A DNA stretch of 64,000 nt from Rhodospirillales bacterium. Its GTDB lineage: Bacteria > Pseudomonadota > Alphaproteobacteria > Rhodospirillales > Defluviicoccaceae. Within the stretch, counting starts at the first letter, position 1. Each line of letters starts with the position of its first letter. This document shows positions 25,707 through 35,518 of this stretch, piece by piece. The stretch covers positions 434,001-498,000 of the forward strand of contig JADJXQ010000001.1 of NCBI GenBank assembly GCA_016710335.1, in the 5' to 3' direction. Below the pieces are notes generated by a model. It saw only the letters and a program-made list of their open reading frames with translations. It had not been told where the DNA came from and searched no databases. The position numbers and the translations under genes are program-made.

Positions 25707-25766
25707 TGCTGCAGTATGAACCAACGTCCCGATTACGCCAAAATTCGAGACTGACAGGAAGCGCCT

Positions 25767-27038
25767 ATGAACGTCCTGGTCGTTGGAGGGGGAGGACGCG
25801 AACATGCACTGTGCTGGGCGATCTCCCGCTCGCCAATGCAGCCTGCCGTATTCTGCGCACCCGGTAATGCGGGCATAGCCGATGTCGCAACATGCATCAA
25901 CATCGCGGCGGATGATCGTGATGCGATTGTGGCTTTTTCGGTGAAGCAGGCGATGGACTTCGTCGTCGTCGGGCCCGAAGGCCCGCTGTGTAGTGGGCTC
26001 ATCGATCGGCTCGAGGGCGCAGGCATAAAGGCTTTCGGCCCCCGTCGCGGCGCCGCGCAGATAGAAGGGTCGAAGATCTTCATGAAGGATCTGTGTGCCC
26101 GCACCGGCATTCCGACGGCGGACTATCGTCAGTTCGATGAGCCGGAAGCGGCGAAAGAGTATGTCCGCTCCCACGGGGTTCCGGTCGTCGCCAAGGCTGA
26201 TGGTTTGGCATCCGGCAAAGGAGTCGTGATTTGTCGAACGGAGAATGAGGCCTATGCGGCGATTGATCACATACTGGTCGAGGGCGCTTTCGGCGCCGCC
26301 GGTGCAAATCTGGTGATTGAACAATATTTGGAAGGTGAGGAAGCGAGCTTTCTTGCGCTCGTCGATGGAACGGACATCGTTCCGTTGGCTTCTTCCCAGG
26401 ATCACAAAGCAGCCTGCGACGGCGACCTCGGGCCGAACACCGGCGGGATGGGAGCCTATTCACCGGCTCCCGTTGTCACCGCCGAAATGACGCAGGTCGT
26501 CATGGATCGCATCATGCGTCCGGCTGTTAAGGAGCTGCACGACATCGGTTGTTCGTTCAGCGGAGTCCTGTATGCCGGCCTCATGTTCACGCATGACGGG
26601 CCCAAGTTGCTGGAGTTCAACTGCCGTTTCGGGGATCCGGAGTGCCAGCCGCTGCTCATGCGCATGCGGTCCGATGTGTTGGATGCGCTGCTGGCGTGCA
26701 GCGAGGGTCGTCTTGGTGGCCTCGTCCTCGAATGGCGTGAAGATGCCGCGCTGTCGGTGGTCATGGCCGCCAACGGTTACCCCGGCTACTATGGCAGGGG
26801 CTCCGAAATCAAGGGGCTAAAGAAGCTCGCGGGGCTTGAGGACGTCATGGTATTCCATGCCGGCACGGAGAAGCGCGATGGACGGATCCTTGCCAACGGC
26901 GGCCGGGTGCTTTGTGTGACGGCGCGGGGACGCACTGTGGCAGCGGCGCAGCGACGCGCTTACGAAGCTGTGGCGGAGATCGAGTGGCACGACGGATACT
27001 GCCGACGCGACATCGGCTGGCGCGCCATCGTCAGGTAA
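25767..27038 (+). CDS. purD: Phosphoribosylamine--glycine ligase
   Basis: A 423-residue ATP-grasp enzyme joining 5-phosphoribosylamine and glycine in the second step of purine synthesis. It starts MNVLVVGGGGREHALCWAIS, the standard GARS opening. The ATP-grasp core includes PVVAKADGLASGKGVVIC and the metal-binding LLEFNCRFGDPECQPLL. Length and motifs are complete and the frame is intact. It lies next to folE on the same strand, 43 bases apart. Confidence 0.95.
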   Translation: MNVLVVGGGGREHALCWAISRSPMQPAVFCAPGNAGIADVATCINIAADDRDAIVAFSVKQAMDFVVVGPEGPLCSGLIDRLEGAGIKAFGPRRGAAQIEGSKIFMKDLCARTGIPTADYRQFDEPEAAKEYVRSHGVPVVAKADGLASGKGVVICRTENEAYAAIDHILVEGAFGAAGANLVIEQYLEGEEASFLALVDGTDIVPLASSQDHKAACDGDLGPNTGGMGAYSPAPVVTAEMTQVVMDRIMRPAVKELHDIGCSFSGVLYAGLMFTHDGPKLLEFNCRFGDPECQPLLMRMRSDVLDALLACSEGRLGGLVLEWREDAALSVVMAANGYPGYYGRGSEIKGLKKLAGLEDVMVFHAGTEKRDGRILANGGRVLCVTARGRTVAAAQRRAYEAVAEIEWHDGYCRRDIGWRAIVR

Positions 27039-27081
27039 ACGCCAGTCAGACGCGGCACCAAGACATCTGCAGGAGAGAAGC

Positions 27082-27774
27082 GTGGTGGAAACGGGACCGG
27101 CGAATTTCGTAGCAGGAGGTGAGACGGCCGCAAGGGAGGAGGCTTATGTTCCAGAAGCGGAGCCCCAGAGGTCAGCGTCCGCTGCCGTTTCCCGCGAGCA
27201 AGCGGAAGAGGCGGTCCGAACGCTGGTTCGGTGGGCGGGAGACGATCCGGATCGGGAAGGCCTGATCGAAACGCCGCGGCGCGTGGTCGACTCATATCGG
27301 GAGTTTTTCAGTGGATACGATGCAGACCCGGAAGAAATCCTCCGGCGGACGTTTGAAGAGACTGACGGCTACGACGAGATGATTCTGCTTCGTGGGATCC
27401 GTTTCGAATCCCACTGCGAGCATCATATGGCGCCCATCATTGGACAAGCGCACGTCGCCTATCTGCCTCACCTTCGCGTCGTGGGCATCAGCAAGCTCGC
27501 GCGGCTGGTTGAAGTCTATGCACGGCGACTGCAGATCCAGGAGAAGATGACAGCGCAAATCGCCAACAATATTGAGGACATCCTCGAGCCCAAAGGCGTA
27601 GCCGTCGTTATCGAGGCTGCCCACCAATGCATGACGACTCGGGGCGTACACAAGCCGGGAGTGGTCATGGTGACCAGCCGGATGTTGGGGGCGTTCAGAG
27701 AAGACGCCGCCACGCGACGGGAGTTCCTCGCAATGATCGGCCAGCCCACGGGCGGGGGCGTCGCGCTGAGCTGA
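27082..27774 (+). CDS. folE: GTP cyclohydrolase I
   Basis: A 230-residue enzyme making 7,8-dihydroneopterin triphosphate for folate and queuosine precursors. Zinc ligands appear in FESHCEHHMAPIIG and HQCMTTRGVHKPG; the substrate region is DREGLIETPRRVVDSY. The GTG start at 27082 has AGGAG six bases upstream; an about 40-residue variable N-terminal tail precedes the conserved core. Presence of queG in the same stretch fits a queuosine-producing host. Confidence 0.94.
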   Translation: MVETGPANFVAGGETAAREEAYVPEAEPQRSASAAVSREQAEEAVRTLVRWAGDDPDREGLIETPRRVVDSYREFFSGYDADPEEILRRTFEETDGYDEMILLRGIRFESHCEHHMAPIIGQAHVAYLPHLRVVGISKLARLVEVYARRLQIQEKMTAQIANNIEDILEPKGVAVVIEAAHQCMTTRGVHKPGVVMVTSRMLGAFREDAATRREFLAMIGQPTGGGVALS

Positions 27775-27928
27775 ATCCAGTCAGTATTGCCGCTCAATGT
27801 GAAGGTATTCCGAGTCCCGGCATGACGGACAAAATCTTTCGCTTTCGTGCGAAAGCCTTGGGCTTCATCGCACCCTCCTGCTGCTGCGGACACCGGCCGG
27901 TTCTTGTTCCGGAGATCTCTAGCCGTTG

Positions 27929-29374
27929 ATGGACCTGCGCCCGGTTTTTCTGGTGGTCGGAATACTTGTTACCACCCTCGCTGCAGGCATGGGCGTTCCC
28001 GCCGCAGTCGATGCGTTCGCCGGCAACGACGATTGGCAGGTGTTTGCGCTGTCAGCGAGTGTAACGCTGTTCGTTGGAGTGGCCATGGCCCTCACCTGTC
28101 GGGTCAAGCGCTTCAGGTTAACTGTCCGACAAGCCTTTGTAATGGCGACGCTGAGCTGGGTTTTCTTGACGTTCTTTGCGTCGCTGCCATTCATGTTTTC
28201 AGAGTTGAAGTTGAGCTTCGCAGACTCGTTTTTCGAAGCGATGTCTGGGATCACGACCACTGGCTCAACCGTAATTGTCGGCCTCGACACGGTGCCGCCA
28301 GGAATTCTGCTGTGGCGGGCGCTGCTGCAATGGCTCGGTGGCCTCGGTATCATCGTCATGGCGATCGCGATCATGCCGTTCCTCGGCGTGGGCGGCATGC
28401 AGCTTTTCCGCATCGAAGCGTTCGACACCGGGGAGAAAATGCTTCCGCGAGCGGCGCAGATCTCGGCGGCGCTGAGCCTCATATATCTTGCTCTTACAAG
28501 CCTCTGCGCCGTGGCGCTCTGGCTGGCCGGAATGACCGAGCTGGAAGCGGTCGTACACGCTATGACCACCTTGGCAACGGGCGGCTACTCGACCAGCGAC
28601 GGTTCCATAGGTCACTTCAACAACTCCGCGATCGACGCCATCGTTACTTTGGGGATGATCATGGGCAGCCTTCCATTCGTTCGCTACCTTGGGATCATTC
28701 AGGGCGATGCCCGATCGTTGCTGCGCGATTCTCAGGTCAGGTGGTTTATCGTCGTATTGCTGTCGGCTATTTCCACCGCTACCGTTTTTCTCTACTTAAA
28801 TTCTGACCTGTCCATGTTGTCCGCCATAAGAGTTTCAGCCTTCAATATAACTTCTGTCATCACAGGTACAGGATTTGCAACATCTGATTATTGGCTGTGG
28901 GGGGGCTTCGCCGGCCCAATCTTTTTCTATATTATGTTTGTAGGCGGATGTGCGGGGTCAACTACATGTGGAATCAAAATATTCCGCTTCCAGGTTTTAT
29001 GGTCGGCGACCAACACGCAGTTTCACTACCTACTCAGGCCGCATGGAGTTTTCATACCATACTACAATGGCAGGCCAATTCCTGAAGAAGTCATAACGTC
29101 TGTGATGAGTTTTTTCTTCATGTTTGGCGTGTGCTTCGCCATGTTGGCGATGGCGCTCGGTGCACTGGGACTGGATTTCGTAACGGCGGTCTCAAGTGCC
29201 GCAACGGCGATCTGCAACGTCGGGCCGGGGCTCGGACCAGTAGTCGGCCCGGCGGGGAATTTTCAGTCCCTGCCCGATGCCGCAAAGTGGCTGCTCTCTG
29301 CCGGGATGTTGTTGGGACGGTTGGAGTTGTTTACGGTGTTGATGCTGTTCAGCCCGACGTTCTGGCGCGGGTAA
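27929..29374 (+). CDS. trkH: TrkH-family potassium uptake channel
   Basis: A 481-residue inner-membrane protein with about ten hydrophobic segments and four pore-loop repeats. Selectivity-filter-like turns are SGITTTGSTV, ATGGYSTSDG, ITGTGFATSDY and CNVGPGLGPV. It imports K+ together with the cytosolic TrkA regulator, which is not in this window. ATG 27929 follows an in-frame TTG at 27926 that is less likely. The part at about 28780-29110 is more AT-rich than the flanks while keeping the frame. Confidence 0.93.
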   Translation: MDLRPVFLVVGILVTTLAAGMGVPAAVDAFAGNDDWQVFALSASVTLFVGVAMALTCRVKRFRLTVRQAFVMATLSWVFLTFFASLPFMFSELKLSFADSFFEAMSGITTTGSTVIVGLDTVPPGILLWRALLQWLGGLGIIVMAIAIMPFLGVGGMQLFRIEAFDTGEKMLPRAAQISAALSLIYLALTSLCAVALWLAGMTELEAVVHAMTTLATGGYSTSDGSIGHFNNSAIDAIVTLGMIMGSLPFVRYLGIIQGDARSLLRDSQVRWFIVVLLSAISTATVFLYLNSDLSMLSAIRVSAFNITSVITGTGFATSDYWLWGGFAGPIFFYIMFVGGCAGSTTCGIKIFRFQVLWSATNTQFHYLLRPHGVFIPYYNGRPIPEEVITSVMSFFFMFGVCFAMLAMALGALGLDFVTAVSSAATAICNVGPGLGPVVGPAGNFQSLPDAAKWLLSAGMLLGRLELFTVLMLFSPTFWRG

Positions 29375-29407
29375 CATTCTCTGTATGGACTGCGCATCGG
29401 CTCGGTT

Positions 29408-30367
29408 CTACAGACTTTTCATGCCCTCAGTCGCTTGCACCAAGGCCGCAAGAATACCGGGTTCCAACGCGGAGTGTCCGGCCGCTGGAACGACGACATA
29501 ATGGGCGTGTGACCAATGTCGGGCCAGAGCGTACGCAGTTGTCGCCGGACAAATCATGTCATAGCGGCCTTGTATGATCGTTGCCGGAACATTGGTGATG
29601 CTTGCCACCGCCTGCGCAATGTAGCTTTCCGGCAAAAAAAGGTCGTGCTTGAAGTAATGGGCTTCGATACGCGCCAGTGCGAGCGCCGAAACATCTCCGC
29701 CGCGAACCGGGGACGCGGAAGGCCGGGGCAACAGATTGGAGCAGGCGCTTTCATAACGTGCCCAGTTCAGTGCTGCCGGCCCGTGGACGCCGGGATCCGG
29801 ATCGATGAGGCGCCTGTGGTAGTTGGCGAGCACGTCGTGTCGTTCGGCCTCCGGAAGAAAGTCCACGAATTCCCGGTGCGCCTCTGGAAAAAACATGCTC
29901 ATTCCGAACAGGAACCAATCCACTTCGCGGCGTGTCCCGAAGAACACGCCGCGCAGAATGAAGCCTGCGCAGCGTTCCGGCCATCTAGCGCCGTAGGCGA
30001 GAGCAAGCGTCGATCCCCATGATCCCCCGAACAGGATCCATCGATCAATTCCCAACACCCGTCGCAATGCTTCAAGATCGGAAACAAGATGGTCGGTCGT
30101 GTTTTCGCGAATCTCGGCATAGGGTCTCGAACGCCCACAGCCCCTTTGGTCGAATATGATGATGCGATAGTGGTCGGGATCGAAAAACCTCCGGTGCGTA
30201 GGAGACGCTCCCGCGCCCGGACCTCCATGCAGGAACACGATGGGTGCTCCTTTCGGATTTCCGCATTGCTCCCAGTACAAAACGTGCTGGCCGCCAACCG
30301 GCAGCATCCCTGTCTCGTTCGGCTGAATGCTGGGGAACAGCCTGTCACGACAATAAGTTGCGTCCAT
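29408..30367 (-). CDS. pip: Proline iminopeptidase
   Basis: A 319-residue alpha/beta hydrolase that removes N-terminal proline from peptides. The family opening is GMLPVGGQHVLYWEQCGNP with the oxyanion stretch FLHGGPGAG; the nucleophile elbow is GGSWGSTLALAY. The catalytic aspartate is expected in IIQGRYDMICP and histidine in VPAAGHSALEPG. ATG 30367 starts MDATYCRDRLFPSIQPN, the canonical beginning. It converges on trkH with a 33-base gap. Confidence 0.93.
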   Translation of the reverse strand: MDATYCRDRLFPSIQPNETGMLPVGGQHVLYWEQCGNPKGAPIVFLHGGPGAGASPTHRRFFDPDHYRIIIFDQRGCGRSRPYAEIRENTTDHLVSDLEALRRVLGIDRWILFGGSWGSTLALAYGARWPERCAGFILRGVFFGTRREVDWFLFGMSMFFPEAHREFVDFLPEAERHDVLANYHRRLIDPDPGVHGPAALNWARYESACSNLLPRPSASPVRGGDVSALALARIEAHYFKHDLFLPESYIAQAVASITNVPATIIQGRYDMICPATTAYALARHWSHAHYVVVPAAGHSALEPGILAALVQATEGMKSL

Positions 30368-30492
30368 CAGAGGCAATCTATTTTGATCGTAAGGAAGAAA
30401 CAATCTTGTTATGCATCTTCAGCTTCATGAAGCGCGCTCAGAAACAAGATGTTGTGGCAGGATAGATCTTAGGAGAGCGTGTCCATCTCGAA

Positions 30493-30566
30493 TGGCTGGG
30501 GCGCCAGGATTCGAACCTGGGATCACGGGACCAAAACCCGTTGCCTTACCGCTTGGCCACGCCCCA
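30493..30566 (-). tRNA. tRNA-Gln (anticodon TTG)
   Basis: On the minus strand the 74-base sequence begins TGGGGCGTGGCCAAGCGGTA and ends with acceptor CGCCCCA, G and encoded CCA. The anticodon stem CGGGT/CCCG encloses TTTTGGT, giving anticodon TTG. The T-arm GGTTCGAATCC is intact. Confidence 0.96.
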
Positions 30567-30718
30567 AGTGACAGCGCTACCACCAGGACGTCCAGCGGCG
30601 TCTGGTGACGAGGATCGTTTCGCTGCACCGCGGCCGGACCTCTCCAAACAAAAGGCAAGAATTTACTTCCCCGCGAGCAATCTTGTGCGACCAGTGCCTT
30701 GGGGTCTGGCCTTTCAAC

Positions 30719-30793
30719 TGGTGGGCGCGACTGGATTTGAACCAGTGACCCCCGCCGTGTGAAGACGGTGCTCTCCCGCTGAGCTACGCGCCC
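30719..30793 (-). tRNA. tRNA-Val (anticodon CAC)
   Basis: On the minus strand the 75-base sequence begins GGGCGCGTAGCTCAGCGGGA, with anticodon loop TTCACAC (CAC), T-arm GGTTCAAATCC and acceptor CGCGCCC-A-CCA encoded. It lies 152 bases upstream of tRNA-Gln on the same strand. Confidence 0.95.
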
Positions 30794-31203
30794 GGAGATC
30801 CCGAGAACCACGCTTTTATGCTGCCCGCGCAAGCGTTGTCAAGGAACCAACCTGTGGAGCCATAGCTTCCGGGCACCGAAGCGACACCACCTTGACATTT
30901 GGGTGCAGAGCCGCAATCGTGCGTGCTTGTCGGAAGCAATTCCGCTCATGAGCTTTCGCGCGGAACTCTGGCGAAACGCTAGAATAAGTGATGTGGGAGA
31001 CGTCCGCCGCCCCTCTACAAAGCTTTGCGAGTAACCGTGCCTCTCGTGAGCATGAGGCGAAGTCACAAGCGGATGACATTCTTGGCGGCTCGTCAAGTGC
31101 ATACATCTTTTGCCCATGGCGTTCAATTTTTGGACCGAAGGTTCTCCGGCGCCGTGGTGAGCTTAAGTTGCTGAAGGGGCGATGAGATGAAGGGTGTTGA
31201 ATC
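30794..31203. other. Intergenic region without a supported gene
   Basis: Open frames here are short and lack family signatures or ribosome sites. The region should contain the promoter of the tRNA genes (leftward) and of the hydratase/PHA genes (rightward). Confidence 0.5.
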
Positions 31204-31644
31204 ATGATCGACAAGAAGCACATAGGTCTGACCACGCCGCCCATGACGTTCGATGTCGAGAAGGGCCGGCTGCGGTTTTTCGCCAAAGCGACAGGGCAGA
31301 CTGATCCCGTATACGTCGACGAGGCGGCCGCGGAAAGGGCTGGCTATGGGGCAATCCCGGCACCACCCACGTTCGGTTTCTGTCTGGAGATGGAAACAAA
31401 CTCACTTTGGGACAACATTGAGACAATGGGAGTGCCAGTCGGAAAAATCCTGCACGGCTCGCAAACATTCAAGTACCATAAACCCATATGCGCAGGTGAC
31501 CGGATCACGTTCGAAACAAAAGTGTCGAATATCTTCGACAAGAAGGGCGGTGCCCTGGAATTCATAACGGAGAATTCAACCGGCAAGAACGAGGACGGAA
31601 CCGTCGTTATTGAGCTTGAGCGCGTTATTGTTGTTCGTAATTGA
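31204..31644 (+). CDS. MaoC-type (FAS1-like) dehydratase, N-terminal hotdog subunit
   Basis: A 146-residue hotdog-fold protein. The segment PVYVDEAAAERAGYGAIPAP with PTFGFCLEMET marks the FAS1-like dehydratase N-terminal family, which lacks the catalytic Asp/His of true hydratases and pairs with a catalytic partner. The next gene, 11 bases downstream, supplies that partner. Together they probably hydrate enoyl-CoA to (R)-3-hydroxyacyl-CoA. Closeness to phaE/phaC suggests monomer supply for polyhydroxyalkanoate. Confidence 0.85.
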   Translation: MIDKKHIGLTTPPMTFDVEKGRLRFFAKATGQTDPVYVDEAAAERAGYGAIPAPPTFGFCLEMETNSLWDNIETMGVPVGKILHGSQTFKYHKPICAGDRITFETKVSNIFDKKGGALEFITENSTGKNEDGTVVIELERVIVVRN

Positions 31645-31655
31645 GGATTGGAAAT

Positions 31656-32072
31656 ATGACCAAGGTCGACTACGCAGGTCTGAAGATCGGTGACGAACCC
31701 ATTCACCTGGAAATGGAGCCCATCTCACGGAAGACCTTGGCGCTCTACGCGGGAGCTTCGGGAGATCACAACCCCATGCACATCGATATCGACTACGCCC
31801 GGCAAGCGGGGGAGAAGGACGTTTTTGCCCACGGGATGTTGATCATGGCTTACTTAGCTAAGTCTGTTACGGATTGGGTGCCGCAATCAGCCCTCCGCTC
31901 CTTCAGCACGCGCTTTACGGCGATCACGCGCGTTGGTGAAAAGATCATTTGCAAGGGCAAGATCGTCGACATGCAGGAAGAAGGCGGCGAAAAACGTGTC
32001 CGGCTGGATCTCAGCGCGACGAATGAAAGCGGGGAATCCAAAGCTGCGGGAGAGGCCGTCGTCGCCCTGTGA
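31656..32072 (+). CDS. MaoC-type (R)-specific enoyl-CoA hydratase
   Basis: A 138-residue hotdog hydratase. The hydratase-2 signature ASGDHNPMHIDIDYARQAG contains the catalytic Asp and His, followed by FAHGMLIMAYLAKSV. It starts at ATG 31656 in the AAAT context just after the upstream stop. With its inactive-type partner it would form a heteromeric hydratase giving (R)-3-hydroxyacyl-CoA, the substrate of PHA synthase encoded downstream. Confidence 0.87.
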   Translation: MTKVDYAGLKIGDEPIHLEMEPISRKTLALYAGASGDHNPMHIDIDYARQAGEKDVFAHGMLIMAYLAKSVTDWVPQSALRSFSTRFTAITRVGEKIICKGKIVDMQEEGGEKRVRLDLSATNESGESKAAGEAVVAL

Positions 32073-32262
32073 CGATCGGCGGCAACGCCAACACGAGAGG
32101 CCAAGCTACCATCGGTCCGCAGGACCGCCGCCGACTGGTCGGCGGGCGAGACTGCGGCCCGTATCGATGTAGTTTTCGCGCTGCGTGATGAGCCGTAGGC
32201 GCCGTCGCGGCGGGCGTCTGCGAAATTGAAACGAGGCGGTAGCTCTTAGGGAGATTGAAGGT

Positions 32263-33349
32263 ATGGATTGGACGCAACAGAGTAATGACCTGATGAAGAC
32301 GTGGACCGATGCCCAGAAGCAACTCTGGTCCGGATGGATGGGCGCGATGCCGGGTATGGCAGGCGCCAGCGCTGGTATGCCCGGCCTGGATCCAAGCCAG
32401 TGGATGAGGAGCATGGTCGACATGGTCTTCAACTCAGACCGGAACACCTGGCCGGGTTGCCGGCAACATCTTCGGCGCGCCGGACATGATGTCGCAGAGC
32501 GTCAACCTGCTGCTCAAAGCGTGGCAGACCGTGGCGCCGCAGATCGGCAGCGGGCAGCCGTGGAAAGGCGATCTGCAAGGTCTTATCGGTCAGTGGACAC
32601 AGGAACTGTCGGGTTTGCCTGGTCGACAAGCCGCGACGGTCAACGAATTTAGCGAGTTGACCAAGACGTTGTTCGAGCAGTGGTCGCCGATGACCGGTCC
32701 GTGGCTAGCAATGGTTGGGCAAGCTACTGCATCCGGACATCCCGGTGAAGCTTTCATGGGCGGCACCTCCGGTCTGAACAAGTTGATGGGTCTCGAACAG
32801 GCCATGTTCCCGTCGCTGAGTGGCGTCAGCCAGATGCCGAGGGGAACCGTTGCGCGGGAGAAGATGGGGAAAATCCTTGCTGCAGTGGACGCCATGGGCG
32901 ATCTGCGCAAGTCCCAAGGAGAGTTCCAGAAAGCCATGTCCGAAGCCATGGGCAAGGCGATCGAGCGAACCATCGAGCACATGGCTAAGTTAGCGGAGAA
33001 GGGCGAGTCGATCGATACCGTGCGTGATCTGATGCGGACGTGGTTCACCATCGCCGACAAGACGCTCAACGAGGCGTTTACCAGTCCGGAATTCCTCGCA
33101 ACGCAAGACAAGATGACCAACGACTTGATGACATATAAGGTCAAGCAAAGAGATGCGCTTGAACTTATTTACGAGGCTATGGATCTGCCAACGCGGTCCG
33201 CGCTCGATGAAGCATACAAGGACATCGCACAACTGAAGAGGGAAGTGCGGAGACTGAAGAAACAAGTCGACGGCGCATCCGGCGGCGAAGAAGCTCAAGC
33301 GCGGAAGACGCCGGCGAAGAAAGCCCGCAAAGAGGATGCGCCCTCTTGA
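32263..33349 (+). pseudogene. phaE: Class III PHA synthase subunit PhaE, with apparent +1 frameshift
   Basis: Reading starts at ATG 32263 (MDWTQQSNDLMKTWTDAQKQ, a PhaE-type opening, with GAAGG nearby) and leaves the frame near 32441-32458. The correct continuation lies one base ahead (GNIFGAPDMMSQSVNLLLKA) and runs to 33349, ending in a coiled coil (KDIAQLKREVRRLKKQVDG) and a Lys-rich tail. PhaE is the non-catalytic partner of PhaC in class III synthases. As phaC next door is intact and needs PhaE, a sequencing error is a serious alternative to a true mutation. Total about 361 codons, the expected size. Confidence 0.85.
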
Positions 33350-33429
33350 CGCTCCTGAAGGCCCGATGTGAAGGGACGCACCATAGCTTCAGCATGAACC
33401 CCTGAAATTTTTGAAGGGATTGAGGACCG

Positions 33430-34536
33430 ATGAAAAACTTCCCCATACAAATCCGACAGGATGACGCAGCCCGGGAGATGGCGTCGATCGAGCGTAAGGT
33501 GCTGTCGGGTATGCAGGAACTCTCCAAGCTTAAAGATGAAGACGTCGACATAGGCAGCACGCCGAAGGACGTCGTATACGAGCGGGAGACTTGGAAGCTT
33601 TATCACTATCACCCGACAGTTGCGGAAAAGGACGTTCATCCAATCCCGATGCTCATCATTCCGCCTCTGATCAACGGATACGAAGTCGCAGACTTACAGC
33701 CGGACCGTTCTCTCGTGAGAAATTTCCTTGCTGAGGGGATTGACGTGTACCTGCTCAACTGGGGGTACCCCAAGCGTTGTGACATGTACCTGAGTTGGGA
33801 CGACTACGTTTGTGATTTCATTGACGACGCGGTCGACTTCATCCGCAAAGACCGCGGTTTGGAATCGATCAACTTGTTCGGTATCTGTCAGGGCGGCACG
33901 ATGTCGGTGTGCTATTGCGCGCTGTTCCCCGAAAAGATCAAATCTTTGACGCTGACGGTCACACCGATCGATTTCTCTCGCGGCAAGGTCGAAGGCAAGC
34001 CTCATGTCGGGCTGCTCTTCGAAATGGGCCGAAATGCCGATGTTGACTTGATGCGCGACGCATTCGGTTTGATCCCCGCCGATGTCTTGAATGTGTCATT
34101 TTTGATGGCGTCGCCGTTCACGTTGATGTTCGGGAAATACGCCGACATGGTCGACATCCTGGACAATCGAGAAGCACTGCTGAACTTTTTGAGAATGGAG
34201 AAATGGCTGTTCGGCGGCCCCGGCGTGTCGGGTGAAGCTTACAGGCAACTGGTCCGGACGTTCTTGCAAGGCAATGCCCTGGTCAACGGCGAACTTGAGC
34301 TGGATGGACAAAAGGTTGATCTGAAGAACATTACCATGCCGATCCTCAACATCTACGCCGAGAGGGATCACCTGGTGCCGCCACCGTGTACGACGGCGCT
34401 GGGCGAGCATGTCGGCAACAAGGACGGTTACGAGGAGCTCTGCATCAAGACCGGGCACATCGGCATCTACACCGGCGGTGCATCGCAAAAAATCTTGGCG
34501 CCAACCGCCGCGAAGTGGATCAAGGAACACAACTGA
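33430..34536 (+). CDS. phaC: Class III polyhydroxyalkanoate synthase subunit PhaC
   Basis: A 368-residue alpha/beta-hydrolase-fold polymerase building PHA from (R)-3-hydroxyacyl-CoA at granule surfaces. The lipase-like box is GICQGG with the nucleophilic cysteine; the catalytic Asp is in ERDHLVPP and His in KTGHIGIYTG. Length of about 360 residues and the preceding phaE identify class III rather than class I. The sequence DVYLLNWGYPKRCDMYLSWD is family-typical. Probably transcribed with phaE and the MaoC genes. Confidence 0.94.
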   Translation: MKNFPIQIRQDDAAREMASIERKVLSGMQELSKLKDEDVDIGSTPKDVVYERETWKLYHYHPTVAEKDVHPIPMLIIPPLINGYEVADLQPDRSLVRNFLAEGIDVYLLNWGYPKRCDMYLSWDDYVCDFIDDAVDFIRKDRGLESINLFGICQGGTMSVCYCALFPEKIKSLTLTVTPIDFSRGKVEGKPHVGLLFEMGRNADVDLMRDAFGLIPADVLNVSFLMASPFTLMFGKYADMVDILDNREALLNFLRMEKWLFGGPGVSGEAYRQLVRTFLQGNALVNGELELDGQKVDLKNITMPILNIYAERDHLVPPPCTTALGEHVGNKDGYEELCIKTGHIGIYTGGASQKILAPTAAKWIKEHN

Positions 34537-34563
34537 GCCTCAGGATTTCGAGACTGCAGACCT

Positions 34564-34593
34564 GGTGGCGGCGACAGGGGGTCGCCGCCACTT
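34564..34593 (+). terminator. Strong hairpin after phaC
   Basis: GTGGCGGCGAC (34565-34575) pairs with GTCGCCGCCAC (34581-34591), 11 bp with a five-base loop, starting 29 bases after the phaC stop. No long T-run follows, so termination efficiency is uncertain. Confidence 0.55.
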
Positions 34594-34645
34594 GGTGCGC
34601 ATAGGGCCCGCTGCGGCTGCCGGGCTCATAGGGTGTCAGGCGTCA

Positions 34646-35464
34646 ATGCGGATTATGCCCGGTCCGGGCAGGCTCGACCTGGACGACAGACAGTTGGAGT
34701 ACCGCTGGGTACCAGCGGCACACGCCAATCCAAACCACCCAGTCCTGGTTTTCCTGCACGAGGGGCTCGGATGTACCGCGAGCTGGCGCCACTTCCCCAT
34801 CCAAGTTGTCCAGCAAACGGGACACAGCGCCTTTGTGTACAGCCGCGCCGGGTACGGCACCTCCTCGTCGGTTTCGCTTCCTCGTCCGCTCCATTACATG
34901 CATGACGAGGGACTTGATGTTTTGCCACGACTTCTGGATAAACTGCAGTTTGAAAGCGTCATACTTATCGGCCACAGCGACGGCGCGTCGATCGCGCTCA
35001 TCCATGCTGGCGGCTACCGGGGCAACGCGGCTTCGCGCGTCAGCGGAATTGTGGCGTTGGCGCCTCACGTCTTCAACGAAGACGTCAGCGTCGCCAGCAT
35101 TCGTGAAGCAGCCTGTGCCTACCGTGACGGCGACTTGCGGGACAAGCTGAAACGACTTCACGGCGATAACGTGGATTGCGCCTTTTGGGGATGGAACGAA
35201 GCGTGGCTACATCCGCGCTTCCTCGCCTGGAACATCGAGGAGTATCTACCCGGCGTGTCGGTGCCTGTCTTGATAATCCAGGGACTGGACGATCAATACG
35301 GAACAGCCGCGCAATACCGGGCGATCGAAGCGCAGTGCGGGGGAAAGGTCGATGTTCTGGTGGTGGACGACTGCGGCCACTCGCCGCATCGCGAGCAGAC
35401 GGTTATCACCCTTACTGCGATCACGAACTTCGTGCGGCGGCTGGTGGATCAGCGACGCACGTGA
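34646..35464 (+). CDS. Alpha/beta hydrolase
   Basis: A 272-residue protein from ATG 34646 (MRIMPGPGRLDLDDRQLEYR). The oxyanion region is VLVFLHEGLGCTASWRHFP, the nucleophile elbow IGHSDGASIAL, and the acid and base are expected in IQGLDDQYGTAAQY and VDDCGHSPHREQ. The family includes esterases and meta-cleavage-type hydrolases; the substrate cannot be inferred. Proximity to phaC is suggestive of, but does not prove, a role in acyl-CoA or PHA metabolism. The longer upstream frame overlaps phaC and was not used. Confidence 0.85.
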   Translation: MRIMPGPGRLDLDDRQLEYRWVPAAHANPNHPVLVFLHEGLGCTASWRHFPIQVVQQTGHSAFVYSRAGYGTSSSVSLPRPLHYMHDEGLDVLPRLLDKLQFESVILIGHSDGASIALIHAGGYRGNAASRVSGIVALAPHVFNEDVSVASIREAACAYRDGDLRDKLKRLHGDNVDCAFWGWNEAWLHPRFLAWNIEEYLPGVSVPVLIIQGLDDQYGTAAQYRAIEAQCGGKVDVLVVDDCGHSPHREQTVITLTAITNFVRRLVDQRRT

Positions 35465-35518
35465 GGCTGGGCAACAGCGTGCCCCCGGCATCCAATCCAA
35501 TTTGGCGCCGAAAAAGCG

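Noticed and set aside
24282..26405. Longer xseA starting near 26405
   Set aside because: The extra 233 codons are antisense to purD and unrelated to exonuclease VII; ATG 25706 gives the family length.
30816..31286. 156-codon minus-strand frame after the tRNA genes
   Set aside because: No recognisable domain, overlaps the start of the MaoC gene and lacks a ribosome site.
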